NCBI GenBank assembly: GCA_013397455.1
Contig: VYZB01000124.1
Location: 1,033,637 to 1,097,636, forward strand
Length of the DNA: 64,000 nucleotides
Direction: 5' to 3'
Source of the DNA: Crotophaga sulcirostris
Taxonomy: Eukaryota; Chordata; Aves; Cuculiformes; Crotophagidae
The position numbers and the translations under genes are program-made. This document shows, piece after piece, positions 48,050 to 61,400 of the stretch (positions are counted from its first letter, which is position 1; each line of letters opens with the position of its first letter). The notes under the pieces were generated by a model, which made no database searches, was not told the origin of the DNA, and saw nothing but the letters and a program-made list of their open reading frames with translations.

Positions 48050-51000
48050 CCGCGTATCTATTCTAACTGATTTTAATCAAGCAACGGCAGATCATGATCT
48101 CCTGCTCCCAGGATAAGACAAGCAGCAGTGTAAACCTCCCAGCATCTCATAGTGACAGAACTTCAAACAGCACAATACAAATTACCAGTTAAAGCAACAG
48201 AGAGAAATTTAGGTGAGTAAAAGAAAACATTTTTTAAAACACAGTTTTGAGGGAGGTGAGCAGTTGCTGCGGTCTCTACTTGAGACATTTCCCATAAGGC
48301 TGTTCCTTCCTCATCAATGAAACCCAACTATACACTTCAGAACATTCTCTCTTTGCAGGAATACAAGACAGCTGAGAATCCCCAAACATCCTTTTCAGAG
48401 CTATATTTGGAGTTCCGTGCCACCTACATTTCAACACCTTTATATGCCAACGACAAAGAGGGCAAAATTGCAACAAAGTTCAGTTTGGGGCAGCAAAAAC
48501 TCTCTTTGTGGAAAGAAAATACACTTGAAGACTGCACGAAAAGGTAGCATGAAAGAGATTGTTATGACAAATTGGTACAGTATGTTGCACTCTGAAAATA
48601 ATGACTGAGTAACCCTGACTCAGTGAACACTGGCTTCTATCTAGCAGAGAAGGCACCCGAAGCGTGTTTAGACTGAACAAGAAAGGGAATTATTAAAAAG
48701 AGGCCACTCCTTCTTTCTGTGGTATCTCATACCCACAGGAACTTCGGTTAGGAAAGGCTTCCTTCTGAGTGCAACAAAGAACAAAAAAGTCATTACCATT
48801 TAACGTTATTGAAGAAGTGACAGCATGAAAAGTTTGGGTTTCCATCTCAGTATTCAATTCCAAATGCAACAAACATATTCCACTTCCTACATTCCCATGG
48901 AAATGCCAAAGCCCACAGCCTCTTCACTCTGTTTCCAACATTTGTGTTTGAAGTTAAGAAGTGTTTGCCTCCCCCTTCAGTGGGTGATCCCTGTGTACCT
49001 CTCACACGCTTTCCTAGAGGAGCTGTGCCTCCTAAGCAGAGTTCACAACACGCTCCATGTTTTCAGGTCTGACCTGCATTCCCTGTCCCTAAGACTGTAC
49101 AATTGGCTTTTCAAGTCCCAAATTGAAACAAAGGTTAGTGGTAAAACCTTGAGCTTGCTGTATTCCTTTACATTGTTCAGTCGAGTGAGACTAGGCATTA
49201 CACAGATTTCAGACACACTTCTTCACGTAACAGAAAAAAAGACAGAGAAGGGAAGTGAAGCCAAAACCCCTCTGACTTTTTTCTGGCTGATCTCAAACTG
49301 TAGGAATTCCCCAATCACAAAAACGTTCTGCCCTCGCTAAGGAAATGATGTTGATTAGAAAAAAAAGTTCCAGATGTTAACTGAAAGCAATGTCAAGACG
49401 AAGGGAAAGTGGAGGAGAGAAGGCTGTGTGGTGACCCCACCCCAGGCAGGAAATTCAGCACTAGCCCTGTACCCTCTCTGGGCTGGGCTGCAGCCAAACG
49501 CCAGACAGTGCTCACACACACTCACACTGGGCTGCTCTCCTCCCCTCCCAGCAGCAATTAGAGCGTTTCCAGTTTAACCCCACCAATTCTTTATATCCTT
49601 TATATAATTAGAATTAAAGTTATAGTAGAAAGAGGAGGTTTTGTTTATTCTTTTCAATTTTTCCTTCCAGAAGAACTAGAACCACCTACTTCTCTTCACA
49701 ATTCCCATGCAATTTCTTCCTTACATGCTTATTAGGGCAGTGTCCCTGAGTGAGATCCGCAGGTATCTCCAAAGGCACAGATATGGTTAAAATACAAAGC
49801 TCTTCAAGAGAAGACACTGCACTCATAGCCAAGACAAATGTCTTAGTTCTCTGTAAAGCTAGTTAATGTCATTTAACTCCTTGTGGGTTTTGGAAAATGG
49901 CCAGAGTAATCCAGCTGTTCATTTCTCTGGGGGTGAATTACCAGTGCTCACGTAGACTTCTTCTATTCCTCACATTTGTACTTCACTATCTATCAGAATA
50001 ATGCTACTTAAATTAGATATTTAGGGAAAAGAAAGGAAAGGGGGAAAAAAACTAAAGCACTCTGGCCATGAAAGTCTACACGTGTTCATGAGACTGAGAC
50101 TTATTTTCTTCCTACTGGAAAAATGTTCATTATGGGAAAAACCTGTTTCCTGTTGCAGAGACTACTGCACTGATGTTTAGCCCAACCACAAGCTAAGCTC
50201 CCGGGGCACGCTCTCACCTACTTAGTTACCATTTCACAATTCCCTATAGGAGTGAAAATCTCCTCTTTCCAACAGACCATGAAGACTGTAGGACATTATT
50301 ATTATATAAATGCCTCTTGAACCCTTCTAAGTCTGATAATTTATCCCTTCAAAATGACTGCTTCATGAGAACATAAAGGATTTTTAATGAAATAAATATT
50401 TACTTTATATATTGCCTTGCATTCTGCAAGATGTGAAAGTATCCCATAACAGACTGCCAAGCTTCATGAAAATGCAGTTGTGCTTAGCAGCAGCGTGGGT
50501 CTGGGTTTATCAGACTTCCTTCCTCCCTCCCTTTCTTACCATGCACATGTGGTTTCACAGAAGGAAAGTCAATGCTGGTTATGGTCTCTCAGGACTGCCT
50601 GGACCGCAGAGGAGAGAGAAGGCTCCTCAAGATTAACAATTACTCAGTGATCCTGAGGGCCTTCTTGAGGAATGAGGGACTGGTACAGGGATATCTGAGG
50701 TTCACTGCAGCCCTGTGTGAGCACAGCCTGGTTCTTTTGTCTAGAAAATCAAAGGAAACTTAAAAAATTAAGATCAGGAGTGGCAATTACTTGGTTTGGT
50801 CAGGACATTTCAGTTCTGGGTCACTCAAAGCTGCTTGTGAAAGAACCACACACCAAGAACTATTCCTAGAAACAATTCAGCAGATTGCCAGTAAATATGC
50901 AGAAACCATGAACCATTTGTAGAAGATATAGGAACAGGTGAAATTTACTGCAGAAATTCTTAGCTGCTATTTACTCCCTCAGCTGGGTACCAAACCCAGA

Positions 51001-51190
51001 TAGTGTAAGCTTTGTCCTAAAACCAAAATAATTTATTCAACAAAAACGCCAATTGCTCTCATTGTTATTATCAATATTTGTATTACAGTGATATGGATAC
51101 AATATGACTAAAACCAGACAAGTGAAAGGTACTTACTGAGAATCATAGGAAAGGCTTTTCAGTCCTTTCAAAAGAATGGCCCAGACCTAA
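48050..51190. other. Unannotated non-coding sequence
   Basis: The 171-codon plus-strand frame over 48825-49340 lies here. It has no recognisable domain, and its length is near what chance gives in a window this size. No repeat family is seen. Confidence 0.45.
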
Positions 51191-51194
51191 GCTA

Positions 51195-51302
51195 AACAAC
51201 TCGTTGGAGAACATTCTGCAGGGAGTCATTATGAACTGGCAGAAGAGATGGACAAGATGACCTAATAGGTTTCTTTCCACCTCTGATTTTTGTGACTACA
51301 TA
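51195..51302 (+). mobile_element. Old CR1-like 3' end
   Basis: 'ggagaacattctgcagggagtcat...agatggacaagatgacctaataggtttctttccacctctgatttttgtgactac' resembles a diverged CR1 3' terminus ('tggacaagatgacctcttgaggtcccttccacctctgattctgtgattct'). It is older than the copies at 47918 and 54170. The left boundary is uncertain. Confidence 0.6.
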
Positions 51303-51309
51303 ATTCCAT

Positions 51310-54165
51310 CTTGATATGGGACCAGAGAAGTTGACAGTTCCATCTGCAGTCTCTCTTAAAAGTTATTGACTCTACTCATGGAATAGTTCAAAAATTGAAG
51401 GGAAAAACCTCACATGTGAAGGAATTGAGGGCGTGTATTAAATCTGGGTTAATAACATTTAGAAGTCATAAACAGGAATGAAGATGCAATGAAAGCAAAG
51501 AATGGCCATGGTTTAAAAGCACAGTGAAGATGTGATGAGATGATGTTAAGCAGAAAGATGGCTTATTAAGTAAGTTTATCACTGCTACAAAGCCACAAAT
51601 AAAGGTTTTGAAATTCTGGGTTTTCTTTAGCATATAAGAGAAAAGCATCTCTTTCCAAAGCAGAATCAATTTCCCAAATTTCAGAGCTCTTCTGCTCCCG
51701 CAGGTGTCCTTGTGTAATGGTTTCTAAAGCATTTTTAAAATTAAAAATAATAAAAGTTTTAATGGTGTTCTCTTGGCGAGGAAAATCAGAACAGTTATGA
51801 AAGAGCAATAAAGCAGCCTTTCTCTTCTAGCTGCCAACAACTCCAGAAACATGTTAGCTGGAACTCTGACCCCTTACATAGAAAACATTAGAACAACTGC
51901 AACTTGATACAATTAACTGGTATTAGATTCAAAGTTTGTGAGGCCAACTGGCTTTTATGATATATTTCTTGGTACTTACACACTAATGGAAACACTCCAA
52001 ACTCTTGAAAAATATATTCCAGATAGGCTGACTGTTAACTCATTTTTTAAAGCAACTGCGTTAGCAACTGCTCGTCCTGTCTGCAAGGAATGAAAACCAG
52101 ACAGACACAGCATTTCTGCTGCTGTACACCCGAGAAACTGTTTCTATCTGCATTCAGCTCTCCCTCAGAATAGATTAACAATGGCAATATTTGAAGTGTT
52201 ACGGAGAAAAAGCTTTCATTGCACTTCTCAAAATACTAGTATCGCAGTTCCAACATTTCCCAATATGTCTCTTCATTCTCTAGCTCAATATTAGAAGAGG
52301 TACATAAATCTTCTCCTAAACCAGAAAGCCTTCAGCTATAACGTGTTCCACACCACACGCTCTCTCTTTCTGCGTGACAGAAAAGTGGAGCATGGGCCAG
52401 AGTAGCATCTGTAGCAGAAGGATGACGGCGGGAGATTATGAAGCACTGAAAACTGTAATTCCTATGCAACCCTGTCACCTGTATTCAAAAGGGGATGGTG
52501 ATGGAGAGCCACTGAATTAAATGAGATGGAAGGCTGAGTTGGGTCCTACCACCCAGATTTCCATGGGTGTTTTCTAGTAAAGCCTGTGTTCTGCAGCAGA
52601 AACTCCACCGCAGGGAACAGGATCTCCCTGGGTGTGCCGGCTGCACTGACATCCATCTATTCAGTGCTGGGCTGTTCTCTTAGCTGTTCAAAAATTTTAC
52701 AGGGATGATTAGGCAAATGTTTCCATAACAAACATTTATAGAATTTCCTACAGATGTCGAAGTACTGACATAACAGACAGAAAATTCAGGGCTGCCCTGT
52801 TCACAAATGATGTGGGAAAATGCAGATGGCGATGGCTCTAAAGGGGGAACAGGGGATGGGGTGAGAGTGGGGTTTAATCATAGCCATCATCCTTTTTTGG
52901 TCCTGAAAAACTCCTCCCACTAGGGTTAGATGACGCCAAATGTTAAAAGAAATGACTGAATTACACAGGAAAACTGACACAATTCTTTACAATCATCAAA
53001 GGAGCTGTGGCTATAGCACAAATGCTCGCTCTGCAATCCTGCCATTGCTTGGAGCAATGGAACCGCAGTGTGGTGTGCGATTTGTTAATGGGAGAGGATT
53101 GGGAATTACTCTGACAACAGCTCCTTTGAAGGTGCAGTTCAACTTGCACACAAATTTGAAAAAATCCCAGTTTAACCCTTATATCTGTGCTCTATAAAAC
53201 CTGTACACAAAGACAGTCCAAATGCACAGTGTCAAGAATTGCCACAGTAAAGTTTTGCATTCTTCAGCAAATCTCCAAATGCTCATAAACATTGAAGATT
53301 TAAGCTTTTCCACCTCAGTACAGGAGATATTTTACCCTTTCTTACTGCTTTTGCTTCTCAAACACAGAGTATCACCCAACAGCAGCACAGCTGTGCAGAC
53401 CTATGTAGAGGTAACATGTTAAATCCCAGTTCTGACCTGTGTATGTTTGCCCAGCAGCCTGTTCTCCTTAGGCTGGGGATACAGGCTGTGAGAAAGAACG
53501 TTGGAAAGGCAAAATCTCACTCACAGTCACTTAGAATTAGAAGTTCAGAAATATCTGTGATTTATGACAACATATGACAGATACTTCTATCGCACAAACA
53601 CAAAGATGGTTGTCTTTATGCCCATTTAATTTACCAGGGAAATCATTACATAAGCCTTTGTGACCTTGATCAAAACTCACAATAAACACAACCAGAGCAG
53701 GATCTTCACTTACGCTTTTGGCCAATGATGTGCCTATTTATAGCTTTCATAACAAAACATGTACCTTACCACGGCAACCACTGCGCCCGTGTGCTACTGC
53801 TGAGACAAAAAGCACTAACCAGTGTCAAATCATGCTTCCAGAACAATTTGTTTCCCAGTTTCCAAGCACATATTCATCATCACTGATCATTATGAAACAT
53901 TATTTATTGCTTTTCTCTGTTGGTCATTCAACTCATTTTTCTTTTCTTCATAGAAGCAGAAAAGCATCAGGAAAGACAGAATGGTAGTTTCCATTTTGCA
54001 AGTCAAGTATTCTAATCTTATATACAATTTTCAAATATGAATATTTCCTTATATCAAATTTTCAAATATGAATTTAAAAGGTTACCTATACTAGGAAGCC
54101 TAAGAAATAAGAGAGGTTTGTGTTTTGAAACGTACGTGCTATAGCCTCATCTCTGCTAAAGTCAG
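51310..54165. other. Unannotated non-coding sequence
   Basis: AATTTTCAAATATGAAT is directly repeated at 54026-54042 and 54057-54073, a 31-base period. No gene or repeat family is recognised. Confidence 0.5.
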
Positions 54166-54169
54166 CTGA

Positions 54170-54622
54170 ACGAAGGGACCATGGAGGTGATCCAAGGGCT
54201 GGAGCACCTCTGCTATGGGGACAGGCTGAGAGTTGGGGTTGTTCAACCTGGAGAAGAGAAGGGTCCAGGGAGACCTCAGAGCAGCCTCCAGTGCTGAAAG
54301 GGGCTCCAGGAAAGCTGGGGAGGGGCTCTTGGTCAGGGAGTGCAGGGACAGGGTGAGGGGGAACGGTTTTAAGCTGAAAGAGGGGAGATTGAGACGAGAT
54401 CTGAGGGAGAAATATTTCTGCGAGGGTGGGGAGGCCCTGGCCCAGGTTGCCCAGAGCAGTGGTGGCTGCCCCATCCCTGGAGGTGTTCCAGGCCAGGTTG
54501 GATGGGGCTTGGAGCCCCCTGACCCAGTGGGAGGTGTCCCTGCCCATGGCAGGGGGTGGCACTGGATGGGCTGTGAGGTCCCTTCCAGCCCAAACCATTC
54601 CATGGTTCTGTGATTCTATGAA
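54170..54622 (+). mobile_element. CR1 LINE 3' region, plus strand, ~450 bp
   Basis: This is the best-preserved CR1 here. It runs from 'gggaccatggaggtgatccaagggctggagcacctctgctatggggacaggctgagag', through 'ttcaacctggagaagagaaggg' and 'aatatttctgcgagggtggggaggccctgg', to 'ttggatggggcttggagccccctgacccagtggg', 'gcccatggcagggggtgg', 'aggtcccttccagcccaaaccattcc' and the tail 'ttctgtgattctatga'. It is 5'-truncated in the 3' UTR, so it carries no ORF2. The 170- and 154-codon minus-strand and 126-codon plus-strand frames here are read-throughs of this untranslated repeat, not genes. Confidence 0.95.
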
Positions 54623-54624
54623 CT

Positions 54625-57600
54625 ACGCTGATGGGATCAGCTGCAGGGTTGTAATGGGTTGTAATTGCAGGTTTGTTTATTTTTTTGTTTGTGTGTGTTT
54701 GTTCATTTGTTTGGGGTTTTTTTAAGAGTAAAAGCTCCTATAACTGACATGCAGACAAAGAAATCAGGATCCCTCAGATTAGACAAACATTTTAAACCCT
54801 TAAAGAAGTAAAACTGAATGGAATTCATGAATTAATTACTATAGCTCTTTGAGCAATCAATTCCAATCACTATTAATAATATAACTTTCCCTTCAAAGAA
54901 TTACTTTCACCTTATAAAGTCAAACCTTGTAACCTCCTTAATCTTTAATACAGCCTGCAACAATTACTATAAGGCATAGAGGATCTACAAATTGGAAGCC
55001 CTGCGCGATTATCTCTTTTTCCAACAGACTCTTCTGACGATCATAAATAACAGTAAAATTACCATAAAAATTAATAGTACTACAGTTAAAGAAAATCATT
55101 ATGTAAAGGTTTATGAATTTTGCAGCCATTAATAGACATAAGTTAATGAGCCATAGGCTTTCCAGAATATGATATCAGGTATTTTTCCACCAATGAAACT
55201 TTCAGAGTTCCAAATCCTTCAGAGGTCACCAACTTCAAAAATAGAACAGAAAGTTACTGTTTAACATGAATGTGAGTAAAAATGAAGCAGAAGTATTACA
55301 GCAAGTATTATGCACTGCAATTTGAGCAGTCTAATAAAACACAATAAGGAAATCTACCTTGTCAAAAATTTGGAATGAAGAAATTTTTGAATATAGAATA
55401 TTTGAGATGAACAAAATGCATTTTGAACACTCTCTGCATATTTTAAATCACATGTGCGCAGATTCGTAGCTTTAGGCTAGAAGGGAAATCAGGATCAGGG
55501 CTTATAGACACCAAGGGATGGAGAAATGCATGATGCCCCTTGGAAATATGTTCCAAAAAAGGTTATTGTAACAAATTGCATTTTGACTACAGTGAATGTA
55601 GCTGATCTTCCATTCCATTACTCTCATGCTGTCTGCATGGGATGTTTCAAGCTCACAGTAACAAAAATATGAAGGAAACATGACTCCGACAGTAACAATA
55701 GCCTTTGGTTTTATCAGTCAAGTTTTTAAAGAAACAGTGAATATCTGAGTTTTTAAAATTGCCAAGAAAATTCGCTACAGCACAAGAAACAAATATCTAT
55801 CATCGATCTAAGGAAAGAAAAGCTTTTTTAAAAAATCTTTTCCCTCCAGTCCCTGTACACTGCAAAGCCACTTCTATTAAAATAGCGTATGATTATTCAT
55901 GTTATAGTACACATGATAATGCTTTAGTGTGTGAAACTCCCACGACATAAGAAAGCTTAAAACTAATTGAAAAAAAGCCAGTATTTAAATAGTTATCCTT
56001 GTGTTTTGTAAAAATAAACACTTCTCACTATGGAGGAGCAAGGAAAATTAAAAAGGTTATCTCTTCTTCCATTTATTCACTTCTTTCCTAATTGAAAGTT
56101 ATTAGGACATAGATAACTTAAAGCACACAATAACACGATCATTAGAAAGGTATTTAACTGTGTGCTCATGTCCCATCAAAACCAAACTGATACAGTGACA
56201 CTACATTGTACTTCATGGGAAGCTGGATTTAAAGGAGATTATGTGCTTAACTTTTAATTTCACCAGCCTTTCAACATTATCGTTGAAAAAGTCTTGGCAA
56301 TTAAAAGATTTTGGTGTGAGAGGAGAAAGCCTCAAGACTGTTCTATAACACACTGATAAGAGAAGGAATAGGAATGGTATTTAAAAAAATATAAATCAAT
56401 TTGAGATCCACTAATGAATGCAGGTGATGAGTGCAAATCTTATACAAGTAAACATAGAAGGGTTTATACAACCTAGCTACCTTGTTTCACTTAGAATTAC
56501 AAAAAATCAAGACACTGCATCTTAAACATACATATACATTCAAACTTTACATGTACAGTTTTTATGGCAAAACACTGAAGACAAAAGATAAAAATGGCTT
56601 CGCTTTAAATGGGGGGGAAAAAAACCCCAAAGCCCCAGGAGTCAAGTTAAAGATTCAGAAGTCAGGGCTAGGAGGGAAAAGGAAGATAAATAATTTAGCA
56701 CCAAGCATAACTAAAGCCTGTCACTCTGCCAACTTTAAAATAAAAGGGTTTACGAGGATCCTGAGAGTTTTTACAGAATCTCTAGGGTTTTGAAAAAATA
56801 AATCCAGAAGAAGAGAAGAGTTCTGAAGCATTTCGCATAAACAGATTTTAAAGACACAATTAGACTGTGAGAATAATGGCATGGAAAGGTCCCCTCAGCT
56901 CAGAGTTAACCGTTCTCTGGTGCCGTGTTTGTCTTCCTGCATCACCACCACCGCGCCATCCGTAGGGTGGTCTTCTTTCACGGATGCATCACCCTGTCAG
57001 AACCCAGGGCAGATGTGCTCACGGCAGACCGAAACACATCAGGATCATTTTAAACAACATGGATAAGCCTGTGAGTGGCACTGAATGTGGAGGCACTGCC
57101 CAACACACACACAGTTACTGTTTCAAGATGAACCACACGTTCATGCTTAAATACCAGTTCTGATTCCTTTCAGTTGAGCAACTTTTGTGTTTTAGAGTGT
57201 CAGTATTCTTGGCTTAATGTAAGACAACAAAGCAAATCAAAACCTTAGAAAGCCTTGGCCACTCACTTATTGGAGGGGGGTAGTGCAGCAGGGCAAAGAA
57301 AGGAGAAGTTTCGCATGATTTTCTTCTACTTTACATCTATATTTTTGCTCTTATTGCTTTTTTGCAATAAGAATGTGGAGCGAGGTCCTTCGAACTGCAT
57401 AAAACTGGGAGTTAAACTGCAAAACCTGCACCTATGTAAAAAATGTTAATTCCATATCATAATTGCTTTTTACTTCAAACTAAGATGTAACCTTGTACCT
57501 CATTGCGCAGACAATGTTAACTGTAGGAGAATCACAGAAAGGAACGAAGTTCATTTAAGACATAAAGCAATTTTGAATTGCATTGATTACAGTGATCAGT

Positions 57601-57720
57601 CTATCACTTTAATGTCATCTCAGCTGGCATTTATTAAAAAGACATACATGTGACAGCCCATTGATCCTTAACACTGAGCTGAGATAAAAAGTCTATTTGC
57701 AAAGGAAAATTACTTCTTTA
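54625..57720. other. AT-rich unannotated sequence
   Basis: T/G-rich patch at 54668-54725 just after the CR1 tail. 56611-56628 is a G7-A7-C4 run. Otherwise AT-rich with nothing recognised. Confidence 0.5.
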
Positions 57721-57727
57721 ATTAGAA

Positions 57728-58401
57728 ATGGAGTATCATTTTCTCTTTTCTTTGTTAGAACTTCAGCAGCCATGGATCAAATACATCACGGGAGGGGTTG
57801 TAGAATCTGCCATCTCGTTTGATTTAAAAGTCTTCGCAGTTAATCATTCAAAGTTGTGCAAACGAGCACTTGAGATGGGAGAGAACACAGGCACGTTCCA
57901 CCCGTACGCAGGCGCTCGACGCACGAGTGCCAAGGAAAGGTCTCGGAAGGGAGAGCTTTACTTCTTGGTGGACTCTGCCAAGGCTGAAGCTCAGGGCACA
58001 GGGTCACTACCGCTCCAAGTCCCTCTCTACACATGGAGTAAAGGAGCAAACAACAACTGTTCCACAGACTCTTTGTCAGGTTTTCAATGCATTCCCTAGG
58101 GACAGGCATTTACCTCTCCTCACGACAAACTATTTCATACAGCATTTGCCAAAAAAGAATCCAGCAAACCTTTGCCAAAGAATACACTGCAGAAATGGCT
58201 GAACCTTGCCAGCCATTTAATGTACGTGGAAAAATAAATCTCAGTCTACCAGAAGATATTCCACCAGCAGATAAAATGATAGATGTGCCTGACACACTGA
58301 ATGACACGCTGTTCTACAGATTCCAGGCAGATTCGTTGTTGGTGAATAGAATTTTGAAGCCAAGTAATTTAATCTGCGGACCTATAAAATCCTCTTTTTA
58401 A
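57728..58401 (+). other. Unassigned open stretch with local CpG cluster
   Basis: Two overlapping plus-strand frames (57728-58099, 123 codons; 58087-58401, 104 codons) follow a fair acceptor-like 'cattttctcttttctttgttag' ending at 57759. 57896-57948 holds eight CpGs, six of them within 30 bases (57901-57930), in otherwise CpG-poor DNA. I recognise no domain in either frame, and the minus strand is also open over part of it (57840-58109), so coding is not supported. It could be a chance frame, a decayed exon or a small regulatory CpG patch. Confidence 0.2.
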
Positions 58402-58404
58402 CAT

Positions 58405-61400
58405 TCTGTTTTCTCTTTGTACAAATCCAAAATGACATATTTGGAAAACCTTTCATTTCATACAGTGTCTCTTCCAGTTCTAGGGACAGGCAGTCTGCTC
58501 GGCCGTTAGCAGTGAATCCATCACTTGGATTGCCGTCTTTATGTAGACTGGTTAAATGATGGCCTATCAGTCTCTCCCAGAAACACAGGGGCATCTCCAC
58601 GCTCTACAGACCTGAATTCTACCACTCTTTCTACTGTTCTGTTCACATCATGACCTTTGGCAAACAAAGACAACGGTGAGTTTGCACGACTCATTACAAA
58701 ACCCTATTCCAGTTTCAAATTCACCTGCTATCTTAGTGCTACACCACCAGCTTTATTTTATACTCTACTTGAAAAGCATGTAATTCAACAGGTACGGGTT
58801 TAATTTCTCTAAGATTTCAGAATGAAAATCACAAACTAATAGTACTAAGGTGGACTACAGAAGTAAATCTACATAGTCTTGCAGAAGTAGACTCTTTATA
58901 CCAAGTGGAATTAATTCTGGATAATCAACTCATCTTCCATTTCCCCATCAATTAAAATCAGAAAAATTCAATGCACCACTGATTTCTTAGCTGAATACAG
59001 AATCCAGACTAAATGATTATTTACAACAAAAGTCTTCAGGACCTTGAATTATTTATAGTCTTTTGTGCAGTCTGTAACCTTTTGGATTTACTTAAATTGC
59101 TGCCTACAAATAAATTACCAGTAACTCATCATCTAGTCATAAAAATAACTTAATTGGACTGCTATTAGATATTTAATTGCCTTCACAATGTTTGCACCAT
59201 GTTTGTCTATTAAGCTTTAGATAATATTTCCTAAATTCATCTGAGTAAACTATCAGTCCCCTTACAACAATAGACAATAATCTGCACTCCTGTTTTAACT
59301 TCCCCCAGGGTACAGATTAAAAGTTTCAGGTGGCAGTTCTTTACTGTGTTACAGACTCTCTTTATGGCAATGCAAGCTGTCACAGATGATGGCTACTGAA
59401 GCCCTTATGTGTGTATTTCCAGCCATTACGCAGGGGACAGGAGCTGTGAAAACATTCCCTGTACAAGCTCTGAAAATCTGGCTCTCGAATACCTAGAAAT
59501 GCAGAATTCATTGGCTGTGATTGTTCTTCATAGCAAGTAATTTTCATCTTTGACCAGACCCAACTGGTGAAATACTCAGCTGTACCCAATCACTAAAAGT
59601 AATTTCAGTATGGCTATGGCTATTTTACACAAGACACAAATTTGGCCCAAATGCTGTGGTTCTGTGTGGAACAGCTCTGTGTGAGCACGCACAAGTGTAA
59701 ATTAATAATTTATCCGTTGCACGGTGAGGAAAGAAAGCAGCACATGTAGAATTTGAGGTTTAATCTCTATAACTGGCAGGCAGATCTGAATTGAGGTACT
59801 AGAATCACCATTGTTCAGCAGAAACAGCAAATTCAGGCTCCCAAGGTTAGGCTGAGATTAAGGAGCATTCCAAGTCTTAGTATGTGTTACTGTTTAAGTG
59901 GTATTTTTGACAGAGAGCTATGAATTTACAAACATAAATAAAGAGCCTAAATTAGCAAATTATAGGTTAAGATATCCCTTTATGTCTAGAACTCGATGAA
60001 ATTATTCCAAATACTTTAGAAGTCTGAAAAAGTTTCTATTCAGGATAGTGAATATTTATATTACTAGTTTACAAAAGGTAAGTTAGTTACAGGAGATTAG
60101 GACCATACAATATATCAATAACAGAAACCAAGAGGCCCCATACCCAGAACTACTGCTCTAAATACAGGGTGGAGTTGCTGTACAGAAAAAATGACATATG
60201 AAAAAAGTAATGGATGGAATTCTTATGTGCTCCAATTCTAGAATCTAGTGTAGGATGATGCTAATATCATCTAATAATATCAGGATCAAAGATGAGTGGA
60301 ATAAAACTTCCAATTTTAGACACTCTTTATCTGCAGGTGTGAATGTATAATGAATTCTCACCACTGGCTCCCTGTTATAAATCCAACGATTTTGTACTCT
60401 ATGACAGCAGTTTCTACAATTTCCTTTTGGCACAACCTGCTTGGAATATATGACAAAACAGCAGGGTGCCAAAACATTTTTCTAAATGATCTACTTTGCA
60501 AGACAGCTTCCAAGTGTGACCCTGATGAATCTTATCATTACTCTTGAAATAGAATAAACATGAAAGAAAAAACCCACATATCATTTACTTAAGTGGGCAT
60601 TTCCTTGTTTCTTTTACATACTACTCCACATCCATGCCAAAGTATTCATTCCAATGCACAAAGCGATTTAAACCCAGGTTAAATAAAACCCCATTATTTG
60701 CTAGGATAGAATTGCACTCTGCCTATTTTTAAATCCTGCTGTCTCAGACAAGTGTAATGAATCATTTGATGTCATCTCATTACCATGTTCGCTCTACTCA
60801 ATGGAATTGCTCTTCCTATCCATTCCTTGTATGGAACTCTCTAAATTAGATGGCAGAGCTTTTCCAGAGGACAAACCCATCCTCTGGCAGACTACAAGGG
60901 ATTTGACAAGATTCAAGCTACAGAATAAGGCTGGATGACTCTATACTTTAATTGAATATCAGATCCTTTTAATGGTACAGAGAGGCATTTCAGTGCAATT
61001 TATAGTGATGATTCAGAGTTTACTTTAATTGGGAAGAAGCGTTTATGTGCAAAAGCTACATCAGAAAAGGGGAGGGGATCATCACATACATCTTCAAAAT
61101 AATAGCTCTGAATTAAGGCAGATTCCAGTTGCAACACAAATTTCCAGAGGCTTCTAAGTTTTTCATCCCAGCATGACATGCCCTGCTGCAGACACCAAGA
61201 AACGGACAATGGGGATTAGTAGAAAGCATTAGGAAGGGTTGCTGAGGTGTACACGCAAGTGAAGGAAAAGTGAGCATAAAGGTAGTTAACTATGGTTTGT
61301 TCCCTCCTCCTTCTTCAGCCTAGGAACTCTTCCATTTGCTGTGTTCTATTTATTATTTCTGCATTGCATCAGGAGGGAAATATTTACACTGAGCCACGGG

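Noticed and set aside
48825..49340. 171-codon plus-strand frame
   Set aside because: Low-complexity Leu/Ser-rich translation without recognisable motifs; length is compatible with chance.
54086..54613. Three overlapping frames of 126-170 codons on both strands
   Set aside because: They lie in the untranslated 3' region of a CR1 element, where GC-rich sequence lacks stops.
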